Positions 53,147 to 62,588 are shown, numbered from the stretch's first letter. The stretch is DNA of 64,000 nt from Sporobacter sp963663605 (GCA_963663605.2 CAXXVF010000002.1:496001-560000), one strand, 5' to 3'. The notes: generated by a model not told the origin, from the sequence alone. Made by a program: numbers and translations.

Positions 53147-54165
53147 AAAAAAGCGATTTTTACTATGACCTCCCGCCGGAGCTCATCGCTCAGACGCCGC
53201 TTGAGGATCGCGACGCGTCGCGGCTGATGTGTTTGGACAGGAAAACAGGCAAAATCGCCCACCGCCGGTTTTACGAGCTTCCGGACCTTCTCAGGGAAGG
53301 GGACTGTCTTGTTTTAAACGATTCCCGCGTGCTTCCGGCGCGGCTTTTCGGGAAACGGGAGACCGGCGGCGCGGTCGAGGTCGTACTTTTACGGGACGAG
53401 GGAGACGGCGTCTGGGAATGCCTTACGCGTCCGGGCCGCAAAACGAGAAAAGGCGCGCACCTTACTTTCGGGGAAGGTGCGTTGACGGCGTGCGTAGAAG
53501 GCGAGATCGAAGGCGGCAACCGGCTCATTAAATTCAATTATTACGGCATTTTTCTCGAAGTGCTCGAACGGCTGGGGAAAATGCCGCTGCCGCCATATAT
53601 ACATGAAGAGCTCGACGAAGCCGAAAGGTATCAGACCGTCTATTCCCGCGTAAACGGTTCCGCTGCCGCGCCGACGGCAGGGCTGCATTTCACGTATGAG
53701 CTTTTGGAAGAACTTAAAAAGCGCGGCGTCATAACGGCGAAATTGACGCTGCACGTCGGTTTGGGTACGTTCCGGCCCGTCAAAACGGAAAATATAGAAG
53801 AACACATGATGCATGCCGAGTACTTCGAGATCCCGGCGGAAACGGCCGAAGCGGTGAATGATGCCCGCAGGGAAGGCCGGCGGGTCATCGCCGTGGGGAC
53901 GACAAGCTGCCGGTCTCTGGAATCGGCCGCGTCGGAGGACGGTTTTATAAAGCCGTATTCCGGTTTTACGGATGCGTTTTTTTATCCGGGGTATCGTTTT
54001 AAATGCATAGACGGGCTCATAACGAATTTTCACCTGCCGGAATCGACGCTTATCATGTTGGTATGTGCTTTCGCGGGACGCGAAAACGTTTTGAATGCGT
54101 ATCATAAGGCTATAAAAAACGATTACCGGTTCTTCTCATTCGGCGATGCCATGCTAATACTCTGA
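53143..54165 (+). CDS. queA: S-adenosylmethionine:tRNA ribosyltransferase-isomerase
   Basis: It transfers and isomerises the ribosyl part of SAM to the 7-aminomethyl-7-deazaguanine of tRNA, the penultimate step to queuosine. Its 340 aa begin with KKSDFYYDLPPELIAQTPLEDRDASRL, a family hallmark, and contain GTTSCRSLES and FHLPESTLIMLV. It overlaps the SpoIID gene and is followed by tgt after 13 bp. Confidence 0.96.
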   Translation: MKKSDFYYDLPPELIAQTPLEDRDASRLMCLDRKTGKIAHRRFYELPDLLREGDCLVLNDSRVLPARLFGKRETGGAVEVVLLRDEGDGVWECLTRPGRKTRKGAHLTFGEGALTACVEGEIEGGNRLIKFNYYGIFLEVLERLGKMPLPPYIHEELDEAERYQTVYSRVNGSAAAPTAGLHFTYELLEELKKRGVITAKLTLHVGLGTFRPVKTENIEEHMMHAEYFEIPAETAEAVNDARREGRRVIAVGTTSCRSLESAASEDGFIKPYSGFTDAFFYPGYRFKCIDGLITNFHLPESTLIMLVCAFAGRENVLNAYHKAIKNDYRFFSFGDAMLIL

Positions 54166-54178
54166 CTGCGGAGGTTTT

Positions 54179-55309
54179 ATGTTGGAAATTACAGCGCGGG
54201 ACGCGCGCGCAAGAAGAGGCGAATTCATAACGTCGCACGGAGCCGTAAAGACGCCGGTCTTTATGAACGTCGGCACGCAGGCCGCCATAAAAGGCGCGCT
54301 TTCGGCGGACGACTTGAAGCGTATCGGCTGCCAGATCGAGCTGTCGAACACGTACCACCTGCACATTAGGCCGGGCGACGACATCATCCGCGCGCAGGGC
54401 GGCCTGCATAAATTCATGTCATGGGACGGGCCGATCCTAACCGACAGCGGCGGCTTCCAGATTTTCTCGCTTGCCGGTCTGCGTAAAATAACAGAGGACG
54501 GCGTCACATTCTCCTCGCACGTAGACGGCCGGCGCATTTTCATGTCGCCGGAGGACTGCATGCGTATCCAGGCAAACCTCGGCAGCGACATCGCCATGGC
54601 GTTCGACGAGTGCGTCAAGATTCCGGCGCCCTATGATTACGCAGAGAAATCCTGCAGCCGTACGTACCGATGGCTTGTGCGCTGCAGCGATGCGCTAAAA
54701 CAGCTTAAAATGCTGCCCGACACAGTAAACCCGGGGCAGATGCTGTTCGGCATCAATCAGGGCGCGACATATAAGGACCTGCGTATCCGTCATATGGAAC
54801 AGATTGCGCAGCTGGATCTGCCGGGCTACGCCATCGGCGGTCTTGCCGTCGGCGAGACGGCGGAGGAGATGTACGATATCATAGAAGCCGTCGAGGCGTA
54901 CATGCCGCAGGACAAGCCGCGCTATCTGATGGGCGTCGGGACGCCTGTGAACATTATCGAAGCCGTCTCCCGGGGCATCGACTTCTTCGACTGCGTCCTG
55001 CCGGCAAGGAACGGCCGGCACGGCCATCTGTTCACATGGTCGGGCGTCATGAATATGAACAACGAAAAATATAAGGACGATCCGGGCTGCATCGACGAGC
55101 GCTGCGGCTGTCCTGTCTGCCGCAAGTATTCAAGGGCATATCTGCGTCATCTGTTCCGTTCCGGGGAAATGCTCGCCATGCGCTTGGCGGTCCTGCACAA
55201 CCTTTATTTTTACAACAGCCTGATGGAACACATACGAAATTCAATAAAAAACGGTGAATTTCAGGCGTTTCGGTTAAAATACAGTAAGATTTTGGACCAA
55301 AGGATATAG
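54179..55309 (+). CDS. tgt: Queuine tRNA-ribosyltransferase
   Basis: It exchanges guanine-34 of tRNAs for preQ1. Its 376 aa include the catalytic TDSGGFQIFSL near 90, VLPARNGRHGHLFT near 275 and the zinc site DERCGCPVCRKYSRAYLRHLF near 305. The ATG follows GGAGGTTTT. The queA-tgt pair is usual in Firmicutes and precedes yajC here. Confidence 0.97.
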   Translation: MLEITARDARARRGEFITSHGAVKTPVFMNVGTQAAIKGALSADDLKRIGCQIELSNTYHLHIRPGDDIIRAQGGLHKFMSWDGPILTDSGGFQIFSLAGLRKITEDGVTFSSHVDGRRIFMSPEDCMRIQANLGSDIAMAFDECVKIPAPYDYAEKSCSRTYRWLVRCSDALKQLKMLPDTVNPGQMLFGINQGATYKDLRIRHMEQIAQLDLPGYAIGGLAVGETAEEMYDIIEAVEAYMPQDKPRYLMGVGTPVNIIEAVSRGIDFFDCVLPARNGRHGHLFTWSGVMNMNNEKYKDDPGCIDERCGCPVCRKYSRAYLRHLFRSGEMLAMRLAVLHNLYFYNSLMEHIRNSIKNGEFQAFRLKYSKILDQRI

Positions 55310-55384
55310 TTTTTTTGATTTGGACTTGCAATTTATTCCGTGTAAACGTATAATTCAGACAACACAAAATAGGAGGTTTAAAGT

Positions 55385-55681
55385 TTGGAAGGACTTGGAC
55401 AATACGGCTCAACAATTATAATGATAGTTGTTTTGGTGGCTGTGTTTTATTTTCTGCTCATCCGCCCCGAAAACAAGAAAAAGAAAAAGCTCAAGGAAAT
55501 GCGTGAATCGCTGTCTGTCGGAGACGACATTACGACCATCGGCGGTATGATCGGATCAGTCGTATCCGTGAACAACGAAATGATTACCTTTGAGACCGGC
55601 GAAGACAAAGTGCGTATCCAGATCGCGAAATGGGCCATCTCTACGGTCGGCAGAGCGACGGAAGATCAGACAAAGAGATAA
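55385..55681 (+). CDS. yajC: Preprotein translocase subunit YajC
   Basis: This small accessory subunit of the SecDF complex (98 aa) has one membrane helix (about residues 10-27), then KKKKKLKEMRESLSVGDDITTIGGMIGSVVSV, the family signature. It starts with TTG after AGGAGG. SecD and SecF are not in the window. Confidence 0.93.
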   Translation: MEGLGQYGSTIIMIVVLVAVFYFLLIRPENKKKKKLKEMRESLSVGDDITTIGGMIGSVVSVNNEMITFETGEDKVRIQIAKWAISTVGRATEDQTKR

Positions 55682-55808
55682 ATATAATTTTTCAGCTCGC
55701 GCGCAGCGTGGATTCACGTTGCGCGCATTTAAAGGTAACCTGAAGGTCATTTTATGCCCTCCCGGCGAATAGTATGTGGTACAAACTATTTGCTTGGGGG
55801 GCTTGACT

Positions 55809-56219
55809 ATGCGCAAAAATGAAGATAAAAAAAGCTCAAACCAAAACCTGATCTATTCCGTACTCATAGGCGCGGCATTCGGTTTCATACTGGTTATAAT
55901 CCTGTTTGCGGTTTTCTCGGCTTTTATCGCGGCAGGGAAGGCTTCCGAAAGCCTGATGCCGTACCTGACCGCCCTTGCGGCTGTTTTAGGCGCGCTTACA
56001 GGCGCCGTCATTGCCGTGAGAAACTACAAAGGCAAACTCGTTATCGTCGGGCTGAGCGTCGGCTGCGTGATGTTCATCGTTACTTTTATTTTCGGCTTGC
56101 TGGCCGGAGGCGCGAACGTAACGGGGAGCATGACTACCGTGCTGCTCGTTTCATTTTTGGCCGGCGGTATTACAGGCAGTTTTTTGAGCCTGAGAAGAAA
56201 GTCCCGCAAACATACTTGA
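55809..56219 (+). CDS. TIGR04086 family membrane protein
   Basis: This 136-aa protein has four hydrophobic helices. The pattern YSVLIGAAFGFILVIILF and LLVSFLAGGITGSFLSLR matches a clostridial membrane family of unknown function found after yajC. ATG 55809 has GGGGGG upstream; a longer reading frame to 55776 would start inside it. There is no sign of enzymatic motifs. Confidence 0.8.
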   Translation: MRKNEDKKSSNQNLIYSVLIGAAFGFILVIILFAVFSAFIAAGKASESLMPYLTALAAVLGALTGAVIAVRNYKGKLVIVGLSVGCVMFIVTFIFGLLAGGANVTGSMTTVLLVSFLAGGITGSFLSLRRKSRKHT

Positions 56220-56447
56220 AAGAATCTCCCGTTATAGCGCACATTAAGGCATAATAATAGAGCGAATTTACATAATATTTCTTGCGGATTCGACATATTG
56301 TGCCTTAACAGCTTGTGCGGCACAACATATGCTTGTTCAAATTACGGTGCTTTCAAGTTGATGGAGAGCAGGGAGGCAGTGTACATAATAGTAGATACAT
56401 AATAAATGGACATAATTAACAAAAATATGAAAAATCGCATATATATA
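56220..56447. other. Intergenic region before spoIIM
   Basis: About 230 bp without a gene. It holds an imperfect inverted pair, TTAAGGCATAAT near 56244 and ATTGTGCCTTAA near 56299, and a nearby hairpin TTGTGCC/GGCACAA at about 56300-56327. No ORF is visible. Confidence 0.4.
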
Positions 56448-56476
56448 TTGATTCTTGAACGGCTTTGTAATATATT
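56448..56476 (+). promoter_or_regulatory. Promoter of the spoIIM-xerD pair
   Basis: -35 TTGATT (56448-56453), a 17-bp spacer and -10 TATATT (56471-56476), about 80 bp before the spoIIM start. A sporulation sigma could also act here, but no clear box was seen. Confidence 0.5.
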
Positions 56477-56556
56477 AAAAGACGTAGCCGGAATAAAGAA
56501 AAACTGTTTTGTCATTTTTTAAAGTCATGTCCCATATTTTATATGGGGTGATTTAC

Positions 56557-57180
56557 TTGAACAAAAGACTTTTTTTCATACTGCCGCAGAATGATAAGGC
56601 GCATTTTTTTGGCTTGTTGATCTGCGGCGCAATGTTTTTATGCGGCTGCATAATCGGGACGTTCTCTGCGGGGTTCGTAAAGGACGGGACGAAGCTCAGC
56701 GCGATCCTGACGGAGTACCTGTCGTTTTACATAAACGGCGGCACAGATAAGCCGGATTTCTTTACGGCTGTCATTGACGCTTATAAATACCATTTAAGCG
56801 CTGTGTTTTTGGGTTTGTCCGTATTGGGCGTGCTGTGCATACCGCTGTTATCCGCCGTACGCGGCTTCATGCTCAGTTATTCCATATCTGCCATCGTGCG
56901 TTTGCTAGGCGGTAAGGGCGCGCTGCTGGCTCTATCGGTTTTCGGGATCCGCGCATTTATCACGATTCCATGCTTTTTCATACTGTGTGTTTATGCTTAC
57001 GCGTCATCGACCTATATATTCCGTCAGGCTTTTTCGAAAAATATGAAAATCACAGCTTCGCCGTTTAACAGCAGAACGTTAATAGCATGCGGCATCTGTC
57101 TGGTCGTTCTTCTCGTATCGGCGATTATTGACACTTATCTGACACCGCATCTGATCGGTTATGCCGCTTCGCATATTTAG
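56557..57180 (+). CDS. spoIIM: Stage II sporulation protein M homologue
   Basis: This 207-aa membrane protein of the SpoIIM family has about five hydrophobic helices. SpoIIM assembles with SpoIID and SpoIIP to drive engulfment in Bacillus. TTG 56557 is chosen because GGGG lies 8 bp upstream; a longer reading frame starts at TTG 56509 without a ribosome site. It is directly upstream of xerD, an arrangement known from other Firmicutes. Confidence 0.8.
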   Translation: MNKRLFFILPQNDKAHFFGLLICGAMFLCGCIIGTFSAGFVKDGTKLSAILTEYLSFYINGGTDKPDFFTAVIDAYKYHLSAVFLGLSVLGVLCIPLLSAVRGFMLSYSISAIVRLLGGKGALLALSVFGIRAFITIPCFFILCVYAYASSTYIFRQAFSKNMKITASPFNSRTLIACGICLVVLLVSAIIDTYLTPHLIGYAASHI

Positions 57181-57200
57181 ACTTAATGGAGGTACAGGGG

Positions 57201-58091
57201 ATGCTTGATTCTGAGTATATCAGCGAATTCCAGAATTATCTCGCGCATGACAAGCGGGCTTCTAAAAATACGATATCCTCATATATGCGGGACTTAAATC
57301 AATTCGTGCGCTATATCGGTACGAAGAGCCAAAACGATATTAAGGCGGTTTCTAAAAGCGACATCGAGCGCTACATTGACCATATGACGAAAAGCGGGAA
57401 ATCAACAGCGACCATATCGCGCGCTATTGCATCTTTAAAATGCTTCTTCAGCTATCAAATATTGAAAGGTCGGATCAAATATAACCCGCTAAACGACGTT
57501 GAAACGGTCCGGACAATCAAAAAACTGCCGCAGATTCTTACGAACGCGGAAGTTGAAAGATTCCTTGAACAGCCGGAATGCACGGATATGAAGGGTTACC
57601 GTGACAAGGCAATGCTGGAGCTGTTATATGCTACCGGAATTCGTGTCAGTGAGCTGATATCTCTGAACAAAGACGACATCAATCTCTCAACGGGGCTCAT
57701 ATACTGCCGCAGCGGCGAGAAGGAACGTATGATCCCGCTGTACCCGGCGGCGGTGAAGGCGCTTTCCGACTACATAAATCTCGTCCGGCATCAGATGCTG
57801 GCGCTTCCAAACGAACCGGCCCTCTTTGTAAATATGGCCGGTGAACGGATGTCCCGTCAGGGGTTTTGGAAAATTATAAAACACTACCAGGAGAAAGCGA
57901 GCATCGAAAAGGAAATCACGCCGCATACGCTGCGCCATTCATTTGCCGCGCATTTGCTGGAAAACGGCGCGGACCTGCGTTCACTGCAGGAAATGCTTGG
58001 ACATGCCGATATATCTTCTACGCAGGTCTATACGCAGCTCGTAAAAAAACAGCTCAAGGACGTTTATAACAAAACGCATCCGAGAGCATAA
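57201..58091 (+). CDS. xerD: Site-specific tyrosine recombinase XerD
   Basis: It resolves chromosome dimers at dif sites with a partner. Its 296 aa have an N-terminal SAM-like core-binding domain and a C-terminal catalytic domain with the tetrad Arg (ATGIRVSELISL), His-x-x-Arg (HTLRHSFAAHLL), His in LGHADIS and the nucleophile Tyr in TQVYTQL. ATG 57201 is used because GGAGG at 57188-57192 is its ribosome site; an ATG at 57186 would overlap it. Confidence 0.94.
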   Translation: MLDSEYISEFQNYLAHDKRASKNTISSYMRDLNQFVRYIGTKSQNDIKAVSKSDIERYIDHMTKSGKSTATISRAIASLKCFFSYQILKGRIKYNPLNDVETVRTIKKLPQILTNAEVERFLEQPECTDMKGYRDKAMLELLYATGIRVSELISLNKDDINLSTGLIYCRSGEKERMIPLYPAAVKALSDYINLVRHQMLALPNEPALFVNMAGERMSRQGFWKIIKHYQEKASIEKEITPHTLRHSFAAHLLENGADLRSLQEMLGHADISSTQVYTQLVKKQLKDVYNKTHPRA

Positions 58092-58185
58092 AGCTGACGA
58101 CAAAAAAACGCGTACGTGCAATACGTAAACGGACAGATTGCTTTCCTGCCGTATACGCGGAAAAATCGTCCGGATACAAAAATGT

Positions 58186-58213
58186 GCCGCATGGCAGACA
58201 TGCGGCATTTTTT
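58186..58213. terminator. Bidirectional terminator between xerD and the DUF4364 gene
   Basis: GCCGCATG (58186-58193) pairs with CATGCGGC (58199-58206) over GCAGA, with a T-run after it on the plus strand and an A-rich run before it. Confidence 0.8.
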
Positions 58214-58235
58214 GCGGACATAATGCATTTAAATG

Positions 58236-58763
58236 TCAGTTTTCATCCAGAATGAGCTTTATGATGTCGTTGTAAAGCGCCTCCGCTTTTTTTGTGAAAC
58301 CGCGTTCAAGCGCCTCGGCCTGTTCTTCGCTTGCGGCGTAAAGCCGCATGTCGATGATGTCGCTGATGCCGTCGGACATGCTCAGTTCCACCGTGTAGCC
58401 ACCTTTTCGCCGGATGGAATGCGATGCGGAGATATGCGATTTGCGGCTAAGCGTCACCCGCGCGTCGGACGCGTTTTTCTCGGCTTTCAGCCGGACGGAA
58501 AACGGGATGCTGTTTTCCGTGATTTCACTGTTTTTGACGCCTTTTTCCGTTATGACATACGTATGGCCGTCCGTTTTCACATGTTCCGTCTCAACGAGCT
58601 CCGAGACGCACTCGGCAAAATCGAAGTAGCTGATGCCGTCGTCGCACAATGAAAGCTCGCTGAGCGTTTCAAAGGTGACCGGCTCCGGCAGCCGCCTTAA
58701 GATGAACAATACAAGGATTTTAATTTCCAGCTTTTCACGAATAAATCCGACGCGCGGCTCCAT
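58236..58763 (-). CDS. DUF4364 family protein
   Basis: This 175-aa clostridial protein has an N-terminal winged-helix-like part (KLEIKILVLFILRRLPEPVTFETLSELSL) followed by HTYVITEKGV, the pattern seen in DUF4364 members. It could be a DNA-binding regulator. Its gene is transcribed alone, convergent with xerD and divergent from the DUF3048 gene. Confidence 0.85.
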   Translation of the reverse strand: MEPRVGFIREKLEIKILVLFILRRLPEPVTFETLSELSLCDDGISYFDFAECVSELVETEHVKTDGHTYVITEKGVKNSEITENSIPFSVRLKAEKNASDARVTLSRKSHISASHSIRRKGGYTVELSMSDGISDIIDMRLYAASEEQAEALERGFTKKAEALYNDIIKLILDEN

Positions 58764-58912
58764 ACCAGCACCTTCCTTAAAAAGAAAAACATTTTGTTGT
58801 TTACGGACGAGCTATCAATTATAATAATTATAATATAAAAAAAGGATTTCGTACAGTGTTTATGCATAGCTGCCCCGGTTAAAGACACATGGTCCAAATT
58901 GGAAGTGATTTT

Positions 58913-60040
58913 ATGAAGATATTATTAAAGATTATACCTGTTGTTCTGATTATAGCGCTGGCTTTCCTGACGATCATCAGCGTTACCAAAGACGATGCCC
59001 CGGAGATTTCCGAAAGTCCGTCTCCGGAAGTGTCCGTCTCGCCGTCTGCGGTTATATCGCCGTCGCCGTCTGTCGAGCCGTCGGAGGACCCTTCGCCGTC
59101 GCCGAGCGTTTACGACGGCCCGGTCAATCCGCTCACAGGCATGCCTTGTGACGAGAGTATTGTTAACAACAGGCCGTACGCCGTCATGATCAACAATATC
59201 ATCTCGGCGCAGCCCCAGCTGGGCGTTTCACAGGCGGACATAATCTATGAGATCGTCGTGGAAGGCGGCATTACGCGTATGATGGCGCTGTTTCAGGATG
59301 TTTCGGATATCGGCGATATCGGCAGCGTCCGAAGTGCGCGGCCTTATTATATACGGATTGCGCTTGGCTATGACGCCGTTTATATACATGCCGGCGGCAG
59401 CCCGGACGCATACAGCGTGATGAAATCCACACAGATACTTCATTATGACGGCGTCAACGGTTCCCGGCAGGATATCTTTTACCGCGATCCCGAGCGCCGC
59501 AGTCAGCTCGGATTCGAACACAGCCTGCTGACTAACGGCGCGCTGATATCGGAGTATTTGCCGGCATACGGCGTGCGTTTGGAGCATACGGAAAGCTATG
59601 ATAACGGCATGGTGTTTTCCGAGGACGCGGCGCCTGACGGAGGGGTTTCAGCTGAGGATGTAAAGGTCTATTTCTCCTCGTCCAAAACGACGTCGTTTAA
59701 GTATTCCGAAGCGGACGGCGTATACTACGCAAGCCAGTACGGGGATATATACGCCGACGGCAGCAACGGCGAACAGATCGGCGTTTCCAACATCCTCGTG
59801 CTTTATACGGACGTTTCTAGGGTCGCGGGCGATACGGAAGGGCGCATGAGCGTTGATACGACCGGCAGCGGCAGCGGCGTCTTCTTCTGCGGCGGATATT
59901 GCGAGCCGATAAAATGGTCACGCGCGAGTATAACGGACCCGTATACGTATACCAGAAACGACGGCTCAAGCCTGTCTCTTTGCCCCGGAACGACCTACAT
60001 AAGCATCATTTCAAGCGACAACAGCCTCGATATATCTTAA
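58913..60040 (+). CDS. DUF3048 domain-containing exported protein
   Basis: This 375-aa protein has an N-terminal membrane anchor (residues 4-23) without a lipobox, a Ser/Pro-rich linker (about 30-70) and a DUF3048 domain beginning NPLTGMPCDESIVNNRPYAVMINN and continuing with VEGGITRMMALFQDV. The linker is likely a wall-spanning or flexible spacer. It resembles YerB. ATG 58913 is preceded by GGAAGTGA. The function of the family is not known to me. Confidence 0.87.
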   Translation: MKILLKIIPVVLIIALAFLTIISVTKDDAPEISESPSPEVSVSPSAVISPSPSVEPSEDPSPSPSVYDGPVNPLTGMPCDESIVNNRPYAVMINNIISAQPQLGVSQADIIYEIVVEGGITRMMALFQDVSDIGDIGSVRSARPYYIRIALGYDAVYIHAGGSPDAYSVMKSTQILHYDGVNGSRQDIFYRDPERRSQLGFEHSLLTNGALISEYLPAYGVRLEHTESYDNGMVFSEDAAPDGGVSAEDVKVYFSSSKTTSFKYSEADGVYYASQYGDIYADGSNGEQIGVSNILVLYTDVSRVAGDTEGRMSVDTTGSGSGVFFCGGYCEPIKWSRASITDPYTYTRNDGSSLSLCPGTTYISIISSDNSLDIS

Positions 60041-60055
60041 ACTAAACTGTTTATT

Positions 60056-60085
60056 AAAAAAGGCGGCTTTATTAAGCCGCCTTTT
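60056..60085. terminator. Bidirectional terminator after the DUF3048 gene
   Basis: AAAAAGGCGGCTT and AAGCCGCCTTTT pair over TATT. It serves the DUF3048 gene and the convergent formyltransferase gene. Confidence 0.8.
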
Positions 60086-60103
60086 CTGCATGTTTAATCA
60101 GAT

Positions 60104-60865
60104 TTATTTAACGCCTTTAAAAATAAGGCTGCCCAGATATGCCCACAGCGTCGGGTGGGAATACAGCCTGGATTCCGGTCCGGAGGGCTGCAGCTTCAGG
60201 CAGCCGTTTTGAATGTCCGATATGGCTTTCTTTTCAAGCGCCACGCCCGAGGCCGTCTGCAAGTACGGATACGTAACGAAGTTGTCCCTGCTTTCCGTTT
60301 TTATCACGGTTTGATAAATTACCGAGCCGGTGTCTATGCCCTCGTCAACGAGATGAACGGTGACGCCGCAGTTCTCTGCGTCCGCGTTGGCCAGCGCCCA
60401 GTACGCGCCGTGGACGCCCCGGTACTTAGGCGTTATGCCCGCGTGCATATTGATAAACGTCGCGGGGACGCTCTGAAGGACGCGTTTTGAGATGATGCGC
60501 GTGCCGTTGACGACGACAATGTCCGGCTGCAGGTCACGGAGCAGGGCGATCGCATCGTCGCTGTTGGCGCTGTCGACATGGATCGCCTTGTCCGCGTCGA
60601 TTTCGCTGTCGTTGAGCTTATATTGCTGCTTGATTTCCCGGATCCTTTTTCTTGACGTGCGTGATAAAAGCGTTTCAACGAACAGCTTAAAAAGAATCTG
60701 GCCCGCTACCGTGACGAGCCCCAGCTTCTTTATACGCTTCTTCATAAAAACGGACCGCTCCACCGGCTCCTCGATCAGCACCTTGTCGATATCAAACTGT
60801 TCGGACAGCGCGTGAAAAACGATTCTGGAAGAAATGCCTTTTCCGGCAAGCATGACAATTTTCAA
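60104..60865 (-). CDS. Formyltransferase family protein
   Basis: This 253-aa enzyme of the 10-formyl-THF-dependent formyltransferase fold has PDIVVVNGTRIISKRVL, then INMHAGITPKYRGVHGAYWAL containing the conserved Asn-x-His of the active site, and the aspartate in DEGIDTGSV. It is not a standard methionyl-tRNA formyltransferase, which is longer and has a C-terminal RNA-binding domain. It more likely formylates an amino sugar or peptide. It overlaps the deacetylase gene by 4 bp. It would use formyl groups from the fhs pathway encoded in the window. Confidence 0.85.
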   Translation of the reverse strand: MKIVMLAGKGISSRIVFHALSEQFDIDKVLIEEPVERSVFMKKRIKKLGLVTVAGQILFKLFVETLLSRTSRKRIREIKQQYKLNDSEIDADKAIHVDSANSDDAIALLRDLQPDIVVVNGTRIISKRVLQSVPATFINMHAGITPKYRGVHGAYWALANADAENCGVTVHLVDEGIDTGSVIYQTVIKTESRDNFVTYPYLQTASGVALEKKAISDIQNGCLKLQPSGPESRLYSHPTLWAYLGSLIFKGVK

Positions 60866-61851
60866 GATTTTAATACCTCTTTTGACAAACCGCGCATGTT
60901 GATGGATTCAAACCCGTATGTTTCGTTTAAAAAAGCGTAATAATCCAGTATCCGTTCAAGGTTTTCGATGTTTTTCCCGGTATTGGACCCAAAGTTATGC
61001 GGATGCCACCATAAATGAAAGATCAGGCCGTTTTTTGCCGCGTATTTCATCTGTGATTTGATGCGCCGGATTTTGAGCCCCTCCAGAAAGCGCAGCTTTT
61101 TTGAATAGGGCCTGAAAAATCTCCCGGCGCGTATGTTCAAAAGGCCTTCGCGCACTTTCATGTCTTCCGGCGCGTAACAGTTGTGTCCGGAGATATTAAA
61201 GTAGGCGTCCATTAAGCGGAGCAGGCGCATGAAAAGCGTCTCGTCGCTCCTTTTAGAGGAAGCGTACATAAAGCCTTTCGGATTGCCACGGTAAGCGGTT
61301 ATCCCGTTTTGAACGAAGACGTCCAGATAATCCGTGTTGATCTGGTTTCGGGGCAGTACGATGCTGCTGGTTTGAAACCCGAACTTCTCTGCGGCTTTAA
61401 CCGACATTTTGATATCCGCGTCGAAATCCTCCTGCGTCTGACCGTCCTCATCGCAATAAAAGTGAGAGAACGTATGCGACGCGATTTCCTGATTGTCAAA
61501 CCGCGCGATCTGACGGATCAAATCGCCGGCATAATGGTACGGGTCGTCTTTTTCGCCGCTTCCGAGACGGTCGAAATAAGAGTAAACGGAAAGGTTTTTG
61601 TTCTTATAGTCCGGCTTGCGTTCCGGCATATTCGACAGGATATCTTCATACGTATCACTGAACAAAAGGCCGACCGTTGCCCAGGTGCAGTGGATGCCTC
61701 TGTCCCCAAACAGCTTCAGGACGGCCGGTATGGCTTTTCTGGCGCCGATGACGTTATGGCCGTATTGCAGGGCCGATCGTTCCTCGACGCCCCACATCAG
61801 TTCAAAATCCAAAGATATAACAAAATAACCGTTGTTCACTTTATACCTCAT
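60862..61851 (-). CDS. Polysaccharide deacetylase family protein
   Basis: This carbohydrate esterase of the NodB-like fold has 329 aa: the first metal-site segment ISLDFELMWG near 13-21 and the HxxxH motif in EIASHTFSHF near 120. Such enzymes remove N-acetyl groups from glycans. It lacks a clear signal peptide, so it may act on cytoplasmic or lipid-linked sugars. Translation is coupled to the formyltransferase, suggesting sequential deacetylation and formylation of one sugar. ATG 61851 has no obvious strong ribosome site. Confidence 0.85.
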   Translation of the reverse strand: MRYKVNNGYFVISLDFELMWGVEERSALQYGHNVIGARKAIPAVLKLFGDRGIHCTWATVGLLFSDTYEDILSNMPERKPDYKNKNLSVYSYFDRLGSGEKDDPYHYAGDLIRQIARFDNQEIASHTFSHFYCDEDGQTQEDFDADIKMSVKAAEKFGFQTSSIVLPRNQINTDYLDVFVQNGITAYRGNPKGFMYASSKRSDETLFMRLLRLMDAYFNISGHNCYAPEDMKVREGLLNIRAGRFFRPYSKKLRFLEGLKIRRIKSQMKYAAKNGLIFHLWWHPHNFGSNTGKNIENLERILDYYAFLNETYGFESINMRGLSKEVLKS

Positions 61852-62057
61852 CGTAATTTAATGTTCTCATTAATTGTGCCGATCCGACAGGGAAGGGAAA
61901 ACGGCGGCTTAATGAGAATAAGAATGCTGTTTATATAATGCATTATAAAAAACATTGCGGTAAAATACAATGATATTCCGCTAAAAATGAGGTCCGTTAT
62001 TTACCGACGTACCGGAATTTGTTGTAGTAACAGTAGATAAGAATTATTGATTATAAA
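61852..62057. other. Intergenic region without recognisable gene
   Basis: About 200 bp of mixed, mostly AT-rich sequence upstream of the deacetylase gene. It should hold the promoter for the leftward deacetylase-formyltransferase pair. No certain -35/-10 pair was fixed. Confidence 0.4.
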
Positions 62058-62098
62058 ACATACCTGTCTGATAAATAAATCAGGCAGGTATGTTTTTA
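62058..62098 (-). terminator. Terminator of the cotJC fragment
   Basis: A 15-bp stem with one G-U wobble (62058-62072 with 62079-62093) has T-runs on both sides. It lies about 40 bp past the fragment's stop. Confidence 0.8.
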
Positions 62099-62131
62099 GA
62101 CTTTGTAAGTTTACGGTTACAACAGCCCGTT

Positions 62132-62584
62132 TCAGGTTTTGCCCATGTCCGGCATAAATGCCGGATTGACGGCGTAGATGTTTTTTTGGTCCAGCTTGTC
62201 GGTCGCGAGCCTCAGACCTTCTCCGAAGCGCTGATAATGCACGATCTCGCGTTCCCTGAGGAAGCGGATAACGTTGCTGACGTCCGGATCGTCCGACATT
62301 CTTAAGATATTGTCGTATGTGACGCGCGCTTTTTGCTCGGCCGCCATGTTCTCGTTCAAATCGGCCAGAACGTCGCCTGTGACCTGCAGCGTTGCGGCGC
62401 TGGCAGGGAAGCCAGAGGCGAACTGCGGGAATACGCCGAGCGTATGGTCGACGAAATAAGCCTCCCATCCGGCGGCCTTTATGTCCTGCACCGTGGCGTT
62501 TCGCAGCAGCTGATGCACAAGCGTTCCTACCATTTCTAAATGGTTAAGTTCCTCCGTGCCTGCTTCGTATGCGCATTTGTACAA
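62132..62584 (-). pseudogene. cotJC: CotJC-type manganese catalase, 5'-truncated fragment
   Basis: The reading frame matches the C-terminal two-thirds of Mn catalases of the CotJC spore-coat type: GTEELNHLEMVGTLVHQLL (metal ligands Glu and His15), then NMAAEQKARVTYDNILRMS and REREIVHYQRFGEGLR with further ligands. The N-terminal third, which holds another metal-binding Glu in known enzymes, is absent. Homology stops at about Gly9 (near 62560). Upstream codons MYKCAYEA do not resemble the family. Beyond lies a recombinase element on the opposite strand. It is either a disrupted gene or one half of a gene split by an intervening element. Called from family memory rather than alignment. Confidence 0.8.
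62555..62563. mobile_element. Probable junction between cotJC and a serine-recombinase element
   Basis: Catalase-like reading ends here (codons for Gly-Thr of GTEEL). To the right the sequence is unrelated to the gene, and recombinase genes follow within 250 bp. It is the expected position of one attachment half-site. The exact crossover dinucleotide cannot be set without the other end, which is outside the window. Confidence 0.5.
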
Positions 62585-62588
62585 AAAT

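Noticed and set aside
62001..62468. Minus-strand ORF of 155 codons over the cotJC fragment
   Set aside because: It is a frame-shifted shadow of the catalase reading frame and is arginine-rich without family similarity.
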